Positions 16,725 through 31,062 of a stretch of DNA of 64,000 nt are shown piece by piece (position 1 is the first letter of the stretch; each line of letters opens with the position of its first letter). The translations under genes and the position numbers were made by a program. The notes under the pieces were generated by a model. It was not told where the DNA came from. It searched no databases and saw only the letters and a program-made list of their open reading frames with translations. The stretch comes from Thamnaconus septentrionalis (Eukaryota; Chordata; Actinopteri; Tetraodontiformes; Monacanthidae), in NCBI GenBank assembly GCA_009823395.1, contig CM020514.1, forward strand, positions 5,239,966-5,303,965. Direction: 5' to 3'.

Positions 16725-17040
16725 AAATCCCTTCACAAACTTCAGCTAGTCCAGAACTCTGCTGCTCTTACCTCCAGAACCGTCCGCTCCCCGTATTCCC
16801 GCTACCCTTCAAGAACTCCGCTGGCTCCCGCTTTGATACCGCATCGATTTTTAAGATTCTGCCTCTCGTTTTCAAGGCCATCCACGAGCCCCACTCGTCA
16901 AAACATACATTTCTAAACGCCTCCACTCGCCCGCTTGTCCACCTGTGGACAACCCCTCTGCCCCAAGCCTCTGGAACTTTCTTATACTAGGCATCAGAAA
17001 TGTCATCAGTCTTCCAACTTTTAATTCACATCTTCTGTGC
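16725..17040 (+). mobile_element. Degenerate LINE 3' end (L2-like)
   Basis: Read on the plus strand with frameshifts, the segment gives LQ-VQNSAA, a Trp-Leu-Pro-like region around ctggctcccgctttgatacc, an FKAIHEP-like stretch (ttcaaggccatccacgagcc) and SLWNFL near the end. These follow the order of the C-terminal region of L2-clade non-LTR reverse transcriptases (VQNSAARLL, LHWLPV, FKALHDLAP, LWNSLP). It is heavily mutated and not coding. Confidence 0.65.
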
Positions 17041-17135
17041 ACCTCCAGTCTATTTTATGGTGAATTTTTGTGCCTCTTATCTAAATTCAAAACATCACAT
17101 GTCCAAAGAACGCATGTTTCCAAACTTGGACTAAG

Positions 17136-17190
17136 CTAAGCTATGCTCAGAAAACTGGGCCTAGCATAGCTTAGCAATGCTAAGCTTAGC
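17136..17190. repeat. Hairpin cluster
   Basis: ctaagctatgct (17136-17147) and its exact inverse agcatagcttag (17163-17174) are followed by the 12-bp palindrome gctaagcttagc (17179-17190). Confidence 0.75.
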
Positions 17191-18739
17191 TAAGAAATCA
17201 AATTATTCTTTTAGTTAAGTAAAAACTAATTTGATTTTTTGCAATTAGTGAAACATTAACTTCGTTCATAAGTGGAGGCACTCTAAAATATTATCCCTCT
17301 GAAATATGGTTTGCTTTTATATTTAACTACACAACAGCATCATTTAAATAGCTCCACTTCAAGCAACAAACAACTGCAATCAGCAACAATGAGTGAATTA
17401 GAAGACGTAGAGAGTACAGATATTTTGTAGGGAGTAAAAGTAAAAAGTCGTCAGAAAGAAAAATACTTAAGTACAGTGCAGACACATGAAAAATCTACTC
17501 TAGTACAGTAATAAAACAAAATTGTACTTTGCTACTTAATACCTCCGCCAGGAAGGTTGATTTACCATGCACACCAAAATAGTTGATTTTTATCAGTGCG
17601 AATGACTCACACTTATAAAATATTCAATGGCACATATGAATTGGAACCAAACGTGCCGATATCTCCGCTCACTTGAAGCTGAATCCTCTCCAGTTTTGGT
17701 CGCGGTTCATAAATACTTGGATTTGCCACTTCCATCCACCCGCTCCAACGGGCAGCTTTGGGGATTTAGGAAGAGATAGTAGGCCACTCGGAACAATTCC
17801 TTGCCCCCGGGCTCAAAATGTCACACTGGACTACCAAAGGAAAAAAAGAGAAAAAGAAGAAGTCTCATAATTCAGCAGCTCCCTGCCATGAACTTTGCGA
17901 GGCACGTTACTGCTCCCAAGAGGATTAACCCTTGAATGAGCCCACGCTTTAATGAAAATAGGAGCCCCTAGAGGTCATCAGTGACTATTTAAGCCTCGCA
18001 AGCTTGTTAAATCGTAATCTGGCCGTGACACCCTTTAATTTGAGGAGCCTTAACTTCTAATGATTTCAGCGAAAAAGCTGCGGAGGAAAACAAGCGAACC
18101 GTCCTCGCATCTCTCTCTGGCCCTGGGGATGCTTGAATTATTTTGCCAGGGACAAGATAACTTTTTTTTCTCTCTCTTTTAATTAAAGTTTAAAGCAGGA
18201 TAAGGCAGGGTGTTGTGTAAACATAATGACTTGTCACCCTTTCCGGCTGAGAGGACGCCTTCGACTCGTTTCCCTGAAAATGAAGGCGTAGCTGCCGATA
18301 AGGTGCTTCCGCAGCTGCAGTTTTCCTTATTTGTTTGTGGGGGAGGGGAAGACGTGAGTCTTTCAGCGGGATCCTGCTTGGGATTTAGAGTTAATCTGTG
18401 AAAGGTGTCTGACATTAATCACCGACTAAAATTTGGAGAGATGTCTGCGCGCCGCCTCTCGTGTACATATAACTTGGAATGGTCAGCAAATGATCACACA
18501 GTGCTGAGTTAACGTTTGTTAACGTCAATGTTTTGTGTGTGAATTAAGCTGCTTCTCCTGGAATTAAACTACTTTTTTTTTATAATTGCCTTGTAGGTTA
18601 TTTATAAAGATTTTTTTCTATTTTCCTACATCTGGACACTCTTATTGTTATTGTTTATTGTGATGGGGATTGTCGCTAACTGAACGAATGACATCGTGAT
18701 ACTGTGTATAAATGCGACAGGTATGTGTTGTAAAACTTA

Positions 18740-19160
18740 AAGGGGTGGTTAAGAAATTTTGAACATAGGACCTCATTTCCAAGCTAGCCAGTGTGTTATT
18801 TAGTTTAGCTGAGTTCCCTGGTGCTATGCTAGTGCAAGTCAATGGTTTCTGCTAGCCTGCCATTACCTACTTCAAAGTGCATCCCACGCAAATAAATTAG
18901 TACGGCAGACTATCGACGTCAATGTCTGTGTTGTTCAAATATCGTTAGAAATAAAACTACCCTTGAGGGACTAGCGTCCAAGTGTCCTGTTGTCTGCTTT
19001 TGTAGCAGTGCCACAACAGCGTAGCCTACTACCAACAACAGGAAGTATAACTACATAACACTTCCTGTTGAACTTGAAATCTGTCGAAAGTGTCTCCACT
19101 GATAAATAACGCGCCGACTAACTCGGAAACGAGGTCCTATCCCCAGAAAACTGGTCATGC
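18740..19160. mobile_element. MITE of the ggggtggtt family
   Basis: The left end, aaaggggtggttaagaaatt then acataggacctcatttcc, is answered near 19120-19155 by the inverted ggaaacgaggtcctatcccc. The interior matches part of 7060-7292 (gctagccagtgtg). There is no coding frame. The exact termini and target duplication could not be fixed. Confidence 0.45.
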
Positions 19161-19857
19161 GACTGGACGCTAGCTCAGTCACGCCTGAGCGCACCCGAAG
19201 ACGCCACACGCGAAACGTAGCTCGCTCCGCACAAACAAAAAGTTACGTCAGCAGCGTGCAATAATTAATGGCCGACTGTTTTGGATGATCAATTTACCCA
19301 ATTAAATTTAAATGTTAACATTTTCCTGCTTCCTTAGGCACGTTTAAGTCGCGGCGAAACGAGACATTTAGGGCTGTCACCTCTGGGGGAACAAATTGAC
19401 ATTTGCCGGCTGCTTTTGCACGAAAAAAAAAATAAAAAAAAAAAAAAACGGCGAAAAGAAAATAAGCTTTAGCCGCCGACCCAGTTTACGCGGCGGGCGC
19501 GAGGAGGAAAACGTGGCTGACAGGTGAGGGGATCATCGGGAGAGCATGAAGTGAAAAACAAGTTCCAGCGACTTACTGACAATTTTGTCACGGCTCGGCG
19601 CCTCTGATGTGTTTGCTTACACTATCTGCTGTCAGGAGGAGCTCGCAGACAAACACGGCAGATTACGGGCGGCGTTGGGTGACGCGCACAGATATTCACG
19701 CACCCTTCCAGGACCCGGTGAACCGCGCAGAGGCAAATCAAAGTTTTGAGCCCTTGCCGGCATTACTTCAGTCAGATTAAAGTTGCCATGTTATGGAAAT
19801 TCAATTTAACAATGTTTCCTCACTACAAATCCGTGCCTCCGTCCAGTCAGTGAACGC

Positions 19858-20463
19858 CGCTGTTCAAAAGTTTGGGGTCATTGACTCATTTCTGCATTGA
19901 ACTGCATGATGATCATTTCCATGAAATTAAGATCTTGAATGCTCTGCCATCATTATGAGTGCACAAAAATCAGTCACGACGTGCTTCACAAGTACGGCGA
20001 CATTTTAGTGTTTCATGAAAACCATTACAAAGTTCCAATTAAAAGTGATTGAGAGTGTCCCAGGTGTGCAAAATTCTGTGAACACTCTAAAAGTCGGCTG
20101 TTTAAAGAGTCTAAAATATAAACCATGATGATCCTTAGTGTATTCCTCTATTGTTCAGCACACACAACTGTGTGATTATAATACATAGCTTTATTTTATA
20201 AATGTTTTTGTTTAGCAGTGTAAAAGCATTCAACTTCTGTAATGATGGCCACATATTGCAAACTTCATATTCATTCTCTAAAATCACATTCAATTAGACA
20301 TTCAAGACAACTGTCAAAGCCATCCCATAATGTGTTCAGCACATCCTGACTTTTGTGCACTAGCGATGTTCTTAGAGCATTGCAGTGGACTATTTTATGA
20401 AGCTGGTTATAATGGAGTTCAATGCAGAAATGAGTCAGTGACCCCAAACCTTTGAACGGTAGT
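19858..20463 (+). mobile_element. Tc1/mariner-like MITE
   Basis: The left end gttcaaaagtttggggtcat with tgactcatttctgcattgaa is repeated in inverted form at 20415-20460 (ttcaatgcagaaatgagtca, gaccccaaacctttgaac), a terminal inverted repeat of about 47 bp at roughly 90% identity. The start gttcaaaagtttggggtca is a familiar end of Tc1/mariner MITEs in fish. There is no transposase frame. The right end runs directly into a (TG)n(TA)n microsatellite. Confidence 0.7.
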
Positions 20464-20577
<114 letters not shown>

Positions 20578-21032
20578 GAACTGTTATGCTTTTGCATTTA
20601 TGCAGTTCTGAAATTAGCCCTTTGTGATGTCACTCCCAGCAGGGTGTTGGCTCCGCCCTGCTGGACCACCTCGTTTTTTGCTCCTCCCAAACATGTAGAA
20701 GGTCCAACAAGTGACAGAATTCAGCAGGGGGCTGCAAACTGCAGAAGCGCGTCACATTCACCCATCACGAGAACATTTTGCTTGTGATTCCGAGATCATT
20801 TTCTTGTAAATACAACATCTTATTCTTGTGATTCCGACATCTTTTTTATTTCCCCCTTGGAATGAGAAATCGGGAAATATCAACTGAAAGTTACTGATGG
20901 TATTAATACTGGCATCATATCAGGCTTCTCATCCCGACGTCAAACCTCCTGTTTAGCTCCTGTGGGAAGCAAAACATTGGGCACAGGCTGCAGCGACCAA
21001 AAAAAACGCGTGCATCGATCCCCCTGCTTTCA

Positions 21033-21587
<555 letters not shown>

Positions 21588-22204
21588 TTATGACTTCTTA
21601 AAAATAAAATATTATTCGTTATTGCTCAGAACTAGTTACTCCCCACAATTTGAATTCACGCTAGCCAGATCCCCTCTCTGTGGCGCTTTCTTCAGAGTGA
21701 GGCTTCAGTAAACGCCATGTTTGTTCGGCCTCAGCTGAGGAAATCTTTGGAGTTTTTCAATCAGGCAGCTCGAGGCCAGCGCCGTTTCTCATCATTACCT
21801 TGCCTGTGGTACCTTGGAGCTGTGTTACAAGAAAAAAACCCCAAAGAAACAACCATCTACCTTAACAAAATGGGAAACCCTTTCATGAACCCGAAGCTCC
21901 TCAAGACAGAGGACAGCGCCGGAAGGAAAGGATGATCAAAATATGGCGAAATGCTGGACTGCCGAGCACAAATCAGCAGCAAAAACCTGATCGCATCTTT
22001 CAGATGGTGCTGGCTAGATATTAGGAATTTATCTGAGAGGGGATGATCTGATGCGCGCGTCAAGATACACGGGCCATCATACGATTCAGGGAAGCATGAT
22101 GTAACGTTGTGCAATGCAAAGCTAGCGTGTCCTTGTGTTGCCAATGAAATAAGTAAAATAAGTACCAAAGTTAATTCAATGTTTATAAAAAAGAACATAG
22201 TACC

Positions 22205-22412
22205 GGTGTGTGTGTGTGTGTGTGTCTGTGTGTGTGTGTGTGTGTGTCTCTGTCTCTCTCTCTTGCTATATATATACATATATGTGTGTGTATATATATA
22301 AGTATATATGTACACATGTACATATATATATATATATATATATACATATGTACATATACATATATATATATATATATATATACATACATACATACATACA
22401 CATATAAATATG

Positions 22413-22481
<69 letters not shown>

Positions 22482-22489
22482 GTATATGT

Positions 22490-22525
<36 letters not shown>

Positions 22526-22550
22526 GTGTGTGTATATATATATACATGCT
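22205..22550 (+). repeat. Long compound (TG)/(TA)/(CA) tract
   Basis: About 345 bp of almost pure alternating purine-pyrimidine sequence: TG, TC, then TA/TACA arrays and (CA)n(TA)n(TG)n. All long Tyr-Ile open frames here are artefacts of the repeat. Confidence 0.95.
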
Positions 22551-23025
22551 ATGTTCATTTCAATTTGTCCCTGTATGAATTGGCGCGACTCTCTCTCTTC
22601 TTATTACAGTGTAATCTAAATATTCAGCAAATCTTGTACAATAAATACAAAAAAGTGCAATTTTATTTCAAAAAAATTCTGAACTACACAACCACCCGCC
22701 ATTATGTTGGTTATTTATGAGGCACAGCCGGACAAAAGACGAAACAAAACAAAGCAAAAAAACTTGAGGGATGATGGATGAATGACTAAAAATCTTTGAC
22801 AATCACAAAATTAAATCTGTCAGTCAGATGAGGCCGTGTCAAAACACTGTGTTAACCCGACACACGGCGACATGTCTCCACATTTTCGACACCTTCGCTT
22901 TTCCAACTGACAGCTCACTGCAGGTTTGAAGCCCAGAAGTTGTTGGACCTGCCAAGACTTTGTTTGCCTCAAAGGTGCATTAACGTTGCCTTGGATTATT
23001 GAAAAGTCTTTAAAGAGCATCCGGA

Positions 23026-23195
23026 CCATCCATCCATCCATTTTCAATACCAGCTTATTCCTGAGCACAGGGTCACGGGGGTCTGCGGCCTATCACAGCT
23101 GTCTTAGGGCAAAGGCAGGGTGACACTCACATACCCACCTACAGTTTAGAGTTTCCAATTAACCTTACATGCATGTTTTGTTTTTTTTTGGACTG
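23026..23195 (-). mobile_element. SINE 3' part, inverted
   Basis: It begins with ccatccatccatccattttc, the inverted tail, then agcttattcctgagcacagg and tatcacagctgtcttagggc, and gtttagagtttccaattaac. These match the body of the 7950-8240 SINE type. The tRNA-like head is missing; the copy runs into a poly-T stretch. Confidence 0.6.
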
Positions 23196-24659
23196 CCACC
23201 GTGTCGCCCATATACAGTATATACATATGGGACTTTTTTTTTTTTTTTTTTTTGGTACCAGACTATAATTCGATGAAAGCAATGGCTGTCCACAGTTTTA
23301 AATCTGGCTCGGGGAAGACAGCCAAGCCACACCAGACGTGTGGCCGGTATAGCACGGAACACTGAGCAGCCTTGAGCCGTGGCATCACACGGTCAAAGGA
23401 GAACTACTGCTCACAGTGCTTATTATATCACACGACAACCAGTGGCAGTCAATTTGAGGATGTCGCATTTTTTTACCCAAAGTAGCACATTAGCGGCTGA
23501 AAAGCTTCATGTCTTGTCGTAATAGATCATTTATTATTAGTGTCTCACTTCACTGTGCATAAATTGAAAAAAATTTTACAAAAACAAACACCTGTGAAAC
23601 AGTTGACGCCTCTTGACATGTTTCATAATTATTTTTTGGTGTGTTTTTTGAGTCATGGGCTTAAAAATCCAAATTCTGGAAAATCTCCACGTGATGTCTC
23701 GGTTTCCTCTGTGCCGTGTCTTGCCTCGTTCTGATTGGCTGACACGTCCTGATCAATCACGTGAGTTCCTAAGGCATGATGGGACGTGACATTACTACTA
23801 CGGTACGCACTGTGAGCCCTATAGGGCACAAGTAAATTCAAGAAGTTGGACATTACGGCTTCGGGTGAGCGACTGCATTGGAATGAATGGACGGCTGTCT
23901 TGGATGCCCCCAGGACATTTCCCTTATGCCGTTTGATTTCCTGTTTGCGGTGATGCAACACAACATACGCACTGATCTACAACCGACGTGGACTGGGTGC
24001 GTAAAAATAGAGCCGACAAGCGTCTGAAGCGAGCGCCGCTTCTGGGACAGCTCAGAGAATCTGTCGCTTCCGTGTGCAGCGGAAACGGGAAGAACTGGAA
24101 TGAATTCTATTTGCCCCGGGGTTCACCTCGCGCACGTTCCATTACCACTCCGCATTAATGGAATTGAACAGAGGTAGGATGGTGAGGGATGGAAATATAT
24201 TCTATTTACTCCGGAGTGCTCTTTTTTTTGTTTGCCAGTTTAGAAGAAATTGTTTGCGTAGCTTAGTTAGCCACCGCGCTTTACGTAGATTGGACATATC
24301 ACGGTTGTCGTTTTTCCCTGAGAAGAGACAATTGCGCCGCTAATGTTTTAAAAGGGCCTGATGGCTCGGAGTCGAGTTTTTACAATAAAAGCATCAAGTA
24401 CTTACTTAGGGAAGCATCTCAGAGGCGATGAAAAATTGAAGCCAAGTCAGTTTTAAAGCTTAATCTCCGCAGTTTGGGTTTTTTTTTTTTCAGTTTCGTT
24501 TCATCCCTGTGATGTTACACATGAATAAATGCTTATGGTTAAATCTTGAACGAGATGTAGGACTCGAGATGGATCCCAAGCAATGTCTGTCTGCCGTCTG
24601 AGCGGGCAAGTGTTGAACGAGCGGAAGCGCGACAGCGCCAACTGGCGGACTCCTGCCAC

Positions 24660-24930
24660 TGCCTCGGTTTGTTTTGGTTAACCGCCAGGGCCAGCAGTGG
24701 CGCGCCTTCAAGTCTGGAGGCTACAGCTGCTTGTTTTTGGCACGATAAACTCCAATTTCCATACACTCTGTCTTTGCCGTGCACTCACGGACCAAATCGC
24801 TCCCATTCCAGTCAATGGTTGCGTTTCTGGGGCGTCCCAAGTCGCGGCGCTTGGCCAGGGATTCACGCCTGGTATATTTTCTTAGCGACTTTCTGGTGTA
24901 TTTTCTTAGCGACTTTGCCAACATTTTGCA
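24660..24930. repeat. Dispersed repeat (tcaatggttgcg family)
   Basis: The segment with ccattccagtcaatggttgc and ggcgtcccaagtcgcggcgc resembles 31500-31740 (ccattcaagtcaatggtagc, gagcgtcccggaagcgc). At its end, gtatattttcttagcgactt occurs twice in tandem as a 24-bp unit (24872-24921). I do not recognise the family. Confidence 0.4.
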
Positions 24931-26074
24931 TCAATTGCAGCAATCAAAATCGCAGTAAACAATGATGTGACAATTCAAAATACAACAAAATGCAAGAAAT
25001 TCCTATTGCGAAACCTCAAAAATTTCCCAAGAATGTTGTCACCTCCGTGACAGACAACTCATCAGTCAGTTACTATTTACTTTATCTTAAGGTGAAACAC
25101 ACTTAATTCTGCACTAAATGCACTCAACTCTGAGGATATAAAGAGCTTTTTAGTGCTGAATGTTCCCAGTGTAGAGGTAGAAACTCGATACTGATGTGAA
25201 AAGCAAAGCAAACTCCGATGACATTTATTATTGCTCTTCCACTTCTGTTGATTAGGCTGTTATTTTGGCCCCACTCTGCCTTTTTCTGTTTTCCCGGGAG
25301 TTCCCTCATGAGCTTGTGGTTCTGCCGTGAGCTTGCGATCTCGCGGCTCTAGCGGCCCAGACGGAAAGGTGGCAACTCGGGTGCGAACGCGACCCTCAAG
25401 TGCCTCCCGCTTCCCGTGACCCAGTTGAATCCGTCTGCATAACCGCGCTGATTATCTGCGCAGAGAATCCGCGGCGACTGCGCGACTTCCAGATTCTGCT
25501 AAAAATATGCTAAACTCGGAAACAGCCGGGGAGGATGCTGCTGCTGCTGCCGTCTGTCACGGAAGCCCTGCGACAAGCAAAGAGAAACCACATTCGCCGG
25601 GACATAAACAGGAAATCGGTATTCCGAGAAGACACGGTCTGATTTCGCAGAATTTTTATTCATTTATTTATTTATTTTGTTGCCGTCGTTGTTGTTGTTT
25701 TCGAGGAGCCCGACTTTCAACTCTGAGATATCAAGGAGGATGTTTGGTGGGTGACACCATGAAAAACCCCGACACCTCTGAAGAAAAGCTGCCGACACGT
25801 GGAGCGACTTTGAAGGTGGCGGCTAGAAAGTTATTTACGGAAGCGGGGAATTCTCCGGGAAAAAAATGTCTCTCGCCGTGAAGATAGTGGCAGCGAGCAG
25901 CGAGGTCACGCCGGGTTGTAGAAGGTCGGTGTTTCTTTTTCTTTTAACGCTTTGAGAAAAAGAACAGGAAAAAAAAAGTTGCTAGACTAGACAGGCAGGT
26001 GCGCGAGTATGCAGAATGAGATGACACGGCTGTGAGGTGTCTGAGGCGGATGTTTGTTTGTCTGTTTGTATCTA

Positions 26075-26299
<225 letters not shown>

Positions 26300-27970
26300 T
26301 TAAAAAAAAAAAAAAAAAAAAAAGTTCTGCCCAGAGTGCAGTCTCGCCGGAGATGCAACGCTGAAAAGCTTATTATGCTTATTAAAGCATAAATTCAATT
26401 GTGTGTTTTGCAATCAACAGGAGCGACTGGAGGAATCCGGAGACTTGATTATTACCTGATAGCTGCTAATAGTTCCTGATTATGCCGGCTAATGGAACCG
26501 CTGGTTTTTTTTTTTTTACTCCCAGCGCACTTTTATCTCGCCGCTATTGGGGGAGTGGTAAAAGTGTGGGATGGGGGAGGGGGAGGGGGCAAAATCAGCT
26601 CCGCAGTTCCTCGGCGGCGTGAGAACAAAACATCAAACGAGGCTCTCAAGGCGGCAGGTACGACTGAAAGCCAAAAAAATAAAAAATAAATAAATTATGC
26701 CGTCTCGCTTTTGTTGCTTGCCTCCGTGTTTACATACCTGATCTTTTATTTATCAGGCGAGCGAGACCCCTCCGCTCGGCGGTTCTCTTTGGAATTTTGA
26801 TTCCGCGCGCAATTAGGAGCAGCCGCTTTGGAGCGCGCCCAACAGACTAATTTGCTGTTTATTCATGTTTCATTTAAGCAAAGAAAGAAAAAAATCCCTC
26901 CCCCTTCTCCCCCCAATGAAACAACAGCCAGTGTGAAATGATCCGGTCTCGTACCGCGGCCTTATCCGCATTGAAAGAAGCCCCCTTTCTTCTAAAAATA
27001 AAAAGCACGATTGTCACCTTCAGACTAGAATGGCCGTTAATGGGATTTTGACACAATGAGCGCTTTGCAGAAATTTCAAACCGCACTCGTCTGATTAATA
27101 GTCCCTTCCTTGAGCCTCCTTCAGTTTCACATAATTGCTAGCCTTTGGAGCGTGCGTCTATAATTTCATACACTTTCATCTCCCACCTATTAGCGGGCTG
27201 GAGCGCCGTTAGCTGGCCGACCGGCCCCGCGAAAAAACAAGGATCGGGTTGCGGCCGCTGGTTTAATTACCAGCGGGGCTATTTTCCACGGTGTTCGCGG
27301 GTGCCCTTCCAGGTCGAGGATAAACAGTAGCTGCCAACACTTAAGTCAATGCCGGCCATAAATCGAGTCGCAAGGTTTAATTATACTTGGCGTTTAGAAG
27401 GAGAAGCAGAAGAAGAAGAAAAAAAAGGAGGTATTTAGGCTCAGTTCCATTTCTCAATTTTAGCCCCGGGGCCCTTTTGAAGCGAGTCACGCTCGCTTTG
27501 CAGGGAAATAAGAGGGCTTTTTTTTAACGGCGCGTTGCGTCATTTCGGAGTCTGCAACGGTTTTAGAAGCAAAGATTCAGACTCTTGTTCCGTGACTTGC
27601 ATGAGCCGCAGGCCTCCAGCCGATGACGTGGATGCTTGTGCCGCGTTAGCGCGTTGAAAAAGAAATGTTGGAATGTGCGAAAAGCACAAATTCTGCGCTA
27701 TTAGCCAGCGCTAGCTCAATAGCTCGTTAGGCTTTGGCACCGGATTCCGTTTCTGTCGGACACTGGAACACGACGTGACGTCCCCAAAACGACGGGGCAA
27801 CTGGAATGTCAACTGTCTGATTTTATGAGTTCCCTGTTGTTCTTTTCCCTGTTGATGTGTGTGTGTGTGTGTGTTTTTTTTTAAGTTTTTCCTCACCCAG
27901 TTTGAGGGTTGAGGGTGTTGTAACTATAGAAAATGCAAAGCTAGCTGTAACTGCAAACCGTATTGATTCA

Positions 27971-27975
27971 TTGAC

Positions 27976-28011
<36 letters not shown>
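27971..28011 (+). repeat. (TTGA)n microsatellite
   Basis: Ten tetranucleotide units; a (GT)n tract lies just before, at 27855-27874. Confidence 0.95.
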
Positions 28012-30412
28012 CCTACTCTCGAAAGTTATAGATACCACTTAGCTTAGCACGCTAGTCAAATCCAGGTAGCTTTTTGGGGCGAAACCTTTAATGCTAATCC
28101 TAACTGTGTGCAATTTGTTGCAACAAATGGTCTTAAACAATGACAAGTGTTCCTGCATGAATGTCTTTTTTGTTTTTTTTGTTTGTACTTCTATTCATAC
28201 GAATTCAGTCGTGTGCTATCACACGGTCCTCAGCGAATAGTCCTCAGCTAGCTGGTCATGTGGCTAAAGCAGACTGGAAGGAGCACTCGCGCAGTGCAAA
28301 CAAAAGGTAACAAAAACAAAAACTGAAATCTAAGTACGATGAACACCTCAGATAAATTGACATTTGCTTATTTCTTATTAGACAGTTAATCTCGACAAGC
28401 AGTTTCTGTTCAGGTGTTTGGCTTGTTTGAAGTGTGTTGCTCCTTAATCATCTTAACAATATTGCTGCTTGTTACTGAGACTTTATGACCTATTCTGAGT
28501 AGTGCATGCTTGAAACAAGAGTAGCAACAGTTCCAAAGCCGTTTCATTAACAATCAGAAGTATAAAAATATATTATTTTTTTCCAAAGTGATCGTATTAC
28601 TTCAAGCATTACTTTGGTACAATATGTCTTCAAATAAGTGAAAGGACAGCCAAATGGAACCCACTGATTTAATTTCGATGAAACAATGTAATGCATGTAC
28701 AAACGTGCTTTTTCTCATGTCCAGGAAAGTTGTTTTTTTTACCTTACTGTAAACTGACACCTAATATTTTTACATTTTATTTAGATCAAGAATATTTTTC
28801 ACTCTGCACTTATTAGTGTGAATACAATATTTTTTTAAGATATGCGTGGGTTCACAGAGATTAGACACTTTACTTGTTTTGGAAGGTCTTGACAAGCCAG
28901 AACTGTAGTTCTGCTGGCAGATAATTTTACTTCCTTTAAGCAATATACATCCAATTTTTGTGCTTTTTTTCTCGTTTTTGATCTATAGATCTCATTTCTG
29001 TTCAAAGTGGACGGCAAGATTACTGAGCTTTAAAATATACTAACCCAGATACCAACACTTGAACCCAACCGTTATCCGTACCAGACTCTGTACAGCCCCC
29101 ATCGACGGCTACATAACAGAGCTTGACGTGGGATTCAGCCTTCCCGCAAGATAATTCTTCTTTCCTCCATGCTTGTTAAAAAATCTGGCATGGCAACCAA
29201 CGCTAGCCACGTGTGACAAAACAGCTGAAGCCTCGTGTGTGAGGTCCTCATGACAGAAACGCACACGCCAACATCGCCGACACGTCACAGGCTGCGACGT
29301 CCGACAACTTCATTTCAGCCTGGCACAGTACCCGGCGAGAGCGAGTGCACGCTCGGCGCTGTATAATGCATGGAAATGCTTGTTCTTTCTCCAGGATGCA
29401 TCAGAAACCTTTTATGTTTGCATCTCCTTTGTAGAATACATGACCCATTTTCCCATGATATCATAAAAGATGTAATATATTTAAGTGGTTTTATTGTGCT
29501 CTCTCTCTCTCTTTTTTTTTTTTTGCTTTTTTAACTTTAACTTATACGCGAGGCAGTAACTTCGCAAACTGACACCAAATTGAGTGTTTCGCAAATTTGG
29601 GGTGAATTTATTTCATATGGCCACTTGGGAACCAGTCAGTAGGTAGGTTTTGGTCAGAGGGACAACCCTCTTTCATTTCTGTCAAGATTATTTACATTAT
29701 ATTATATTCTACCAGTCTTCTCTACTATTTCATGAAAAAGATTAAGCGTCATTTAGGGCCTTGCGACTCATCCCTCGTTGTCTCTAACTCGATGTGCGTC
29801 TGCTGTTCTAACTGCTTTTGCGTGACCACATCAAGCTGCTTGCAGTGTTTTTCTCTTCGTTTTGCTGGTTTTGTTTCAACTAAACTCCTTCCTTCACAAA
29901 ACCACTCAGCCACTCACAGTCCGGCCCCACTGACAAAATGAAATCACTCCCCTTTGAGGATTGTTGATCTTTTACTCTTTCTTCTCAATCAAAATGATTA
30001 CTTCCCTGTTGATTCTTTTTGGGGAGTGTGGTCGTTTTAAATGGAGTATATATATGGTGTACGCAGAGAGGACACTGAACAACAGCAGAAAGTCTGTCCA
30101 TTGATGGACATTTGCGGCTGGCAAGTGACCACTGGATAAGAATATGCCAGAGCAGGCCAGAGGTTGCACGGCCAGCTATTGATCTGTTTAAAGAACAACA
30201 CCTTATGGGGATATCCACAAGACAGGAGACACTATTTTTGCCATGCCTGGACTCTTTAAAACTGCGTGTACTCCAGCACGTCTATGGGTCATCGTCGGCG
30301 CGCCATTGAGTGTATTGTTCTTGTTTTTGGTAATACCTGGATGACCCCAGGTTGCTGAACAATTTTTCATCTGCCAGTAAACATGCAAGAAATGCCTGTG
30401 ATCCTTGCCTAT

Positions 30413-30547
30413 GTAGGTACAAAATCTGTCAGGGGCTATGGAATGTGTCCGGGGTCATACGGCAACTCTATCCGACCACTCGCGGTCGGATAAATAGATA
30501 GAATAGTAGATAGGTATAGGTAGATGGATATAATCATATTATACATG

Positions 30548-30641
<94 letters not shown>

Positions 30642-31062
30642 ATGGATAGAATGAACTAACAATAGATAGATAGATAGATGGCTATCTATCTAACTACCGT
30701 TAGTTTTTTTCCCGTTTGTTCGTTCGACCGCGATCGTAATAGACTTGCCGTATGTGACGTCATCGGCCGTCGCCATACCCCGTCCAATGACGTCATATAC
30801 GGCAAGTCTATTACGACAAACTGCATCGCGGTCGAACGGGCAAACGGAAGAACTAACGACAGCTAAATAGATAGCCATCTACCTATTTGTTAGTTCATTC
30901 TATCCATTACATATATATATATATATGTATGTATAATATATAATATATATCCATCTATTTATCTACTTTTCTGTTGTCCGACCGCAATGTAGTTTGTCCT
31001 AATAGAGTTGCCGTAGGACGCCGGACACATTCCATAGCCCCGGAGAGAGATTCTGTACCTAC
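30413..31062. mobile_element. Fold-back (palindromic) element
   Basis: The left end, gtaggtacaaaatctgtc then ggggctatggaatgtgtcc, recurs inverted at the right end (31000-31062). Moving inward, both arms contain gttgcc-gtaggac/atacggcaactctat blocks, tagatagat and (AT)n runs, gaatgaactaac, then cgttcgaccgcgat and cgtaatagacttgccgta. The arms meet near 30765 around two gacgtcat sites. The whole 650 bp can fold on itself as one long hairpin. No coding capacity and no clear target duplication were seen. Confidence 0.8.

Noticed and set aside
21857..22720. Open frames of up to 233 codons rich in Tyr-Ile and Cys-Val on both strands
   Set aside because: They are translations of the TG/TA/CA tract in several frames; no complexity outside the repeat.
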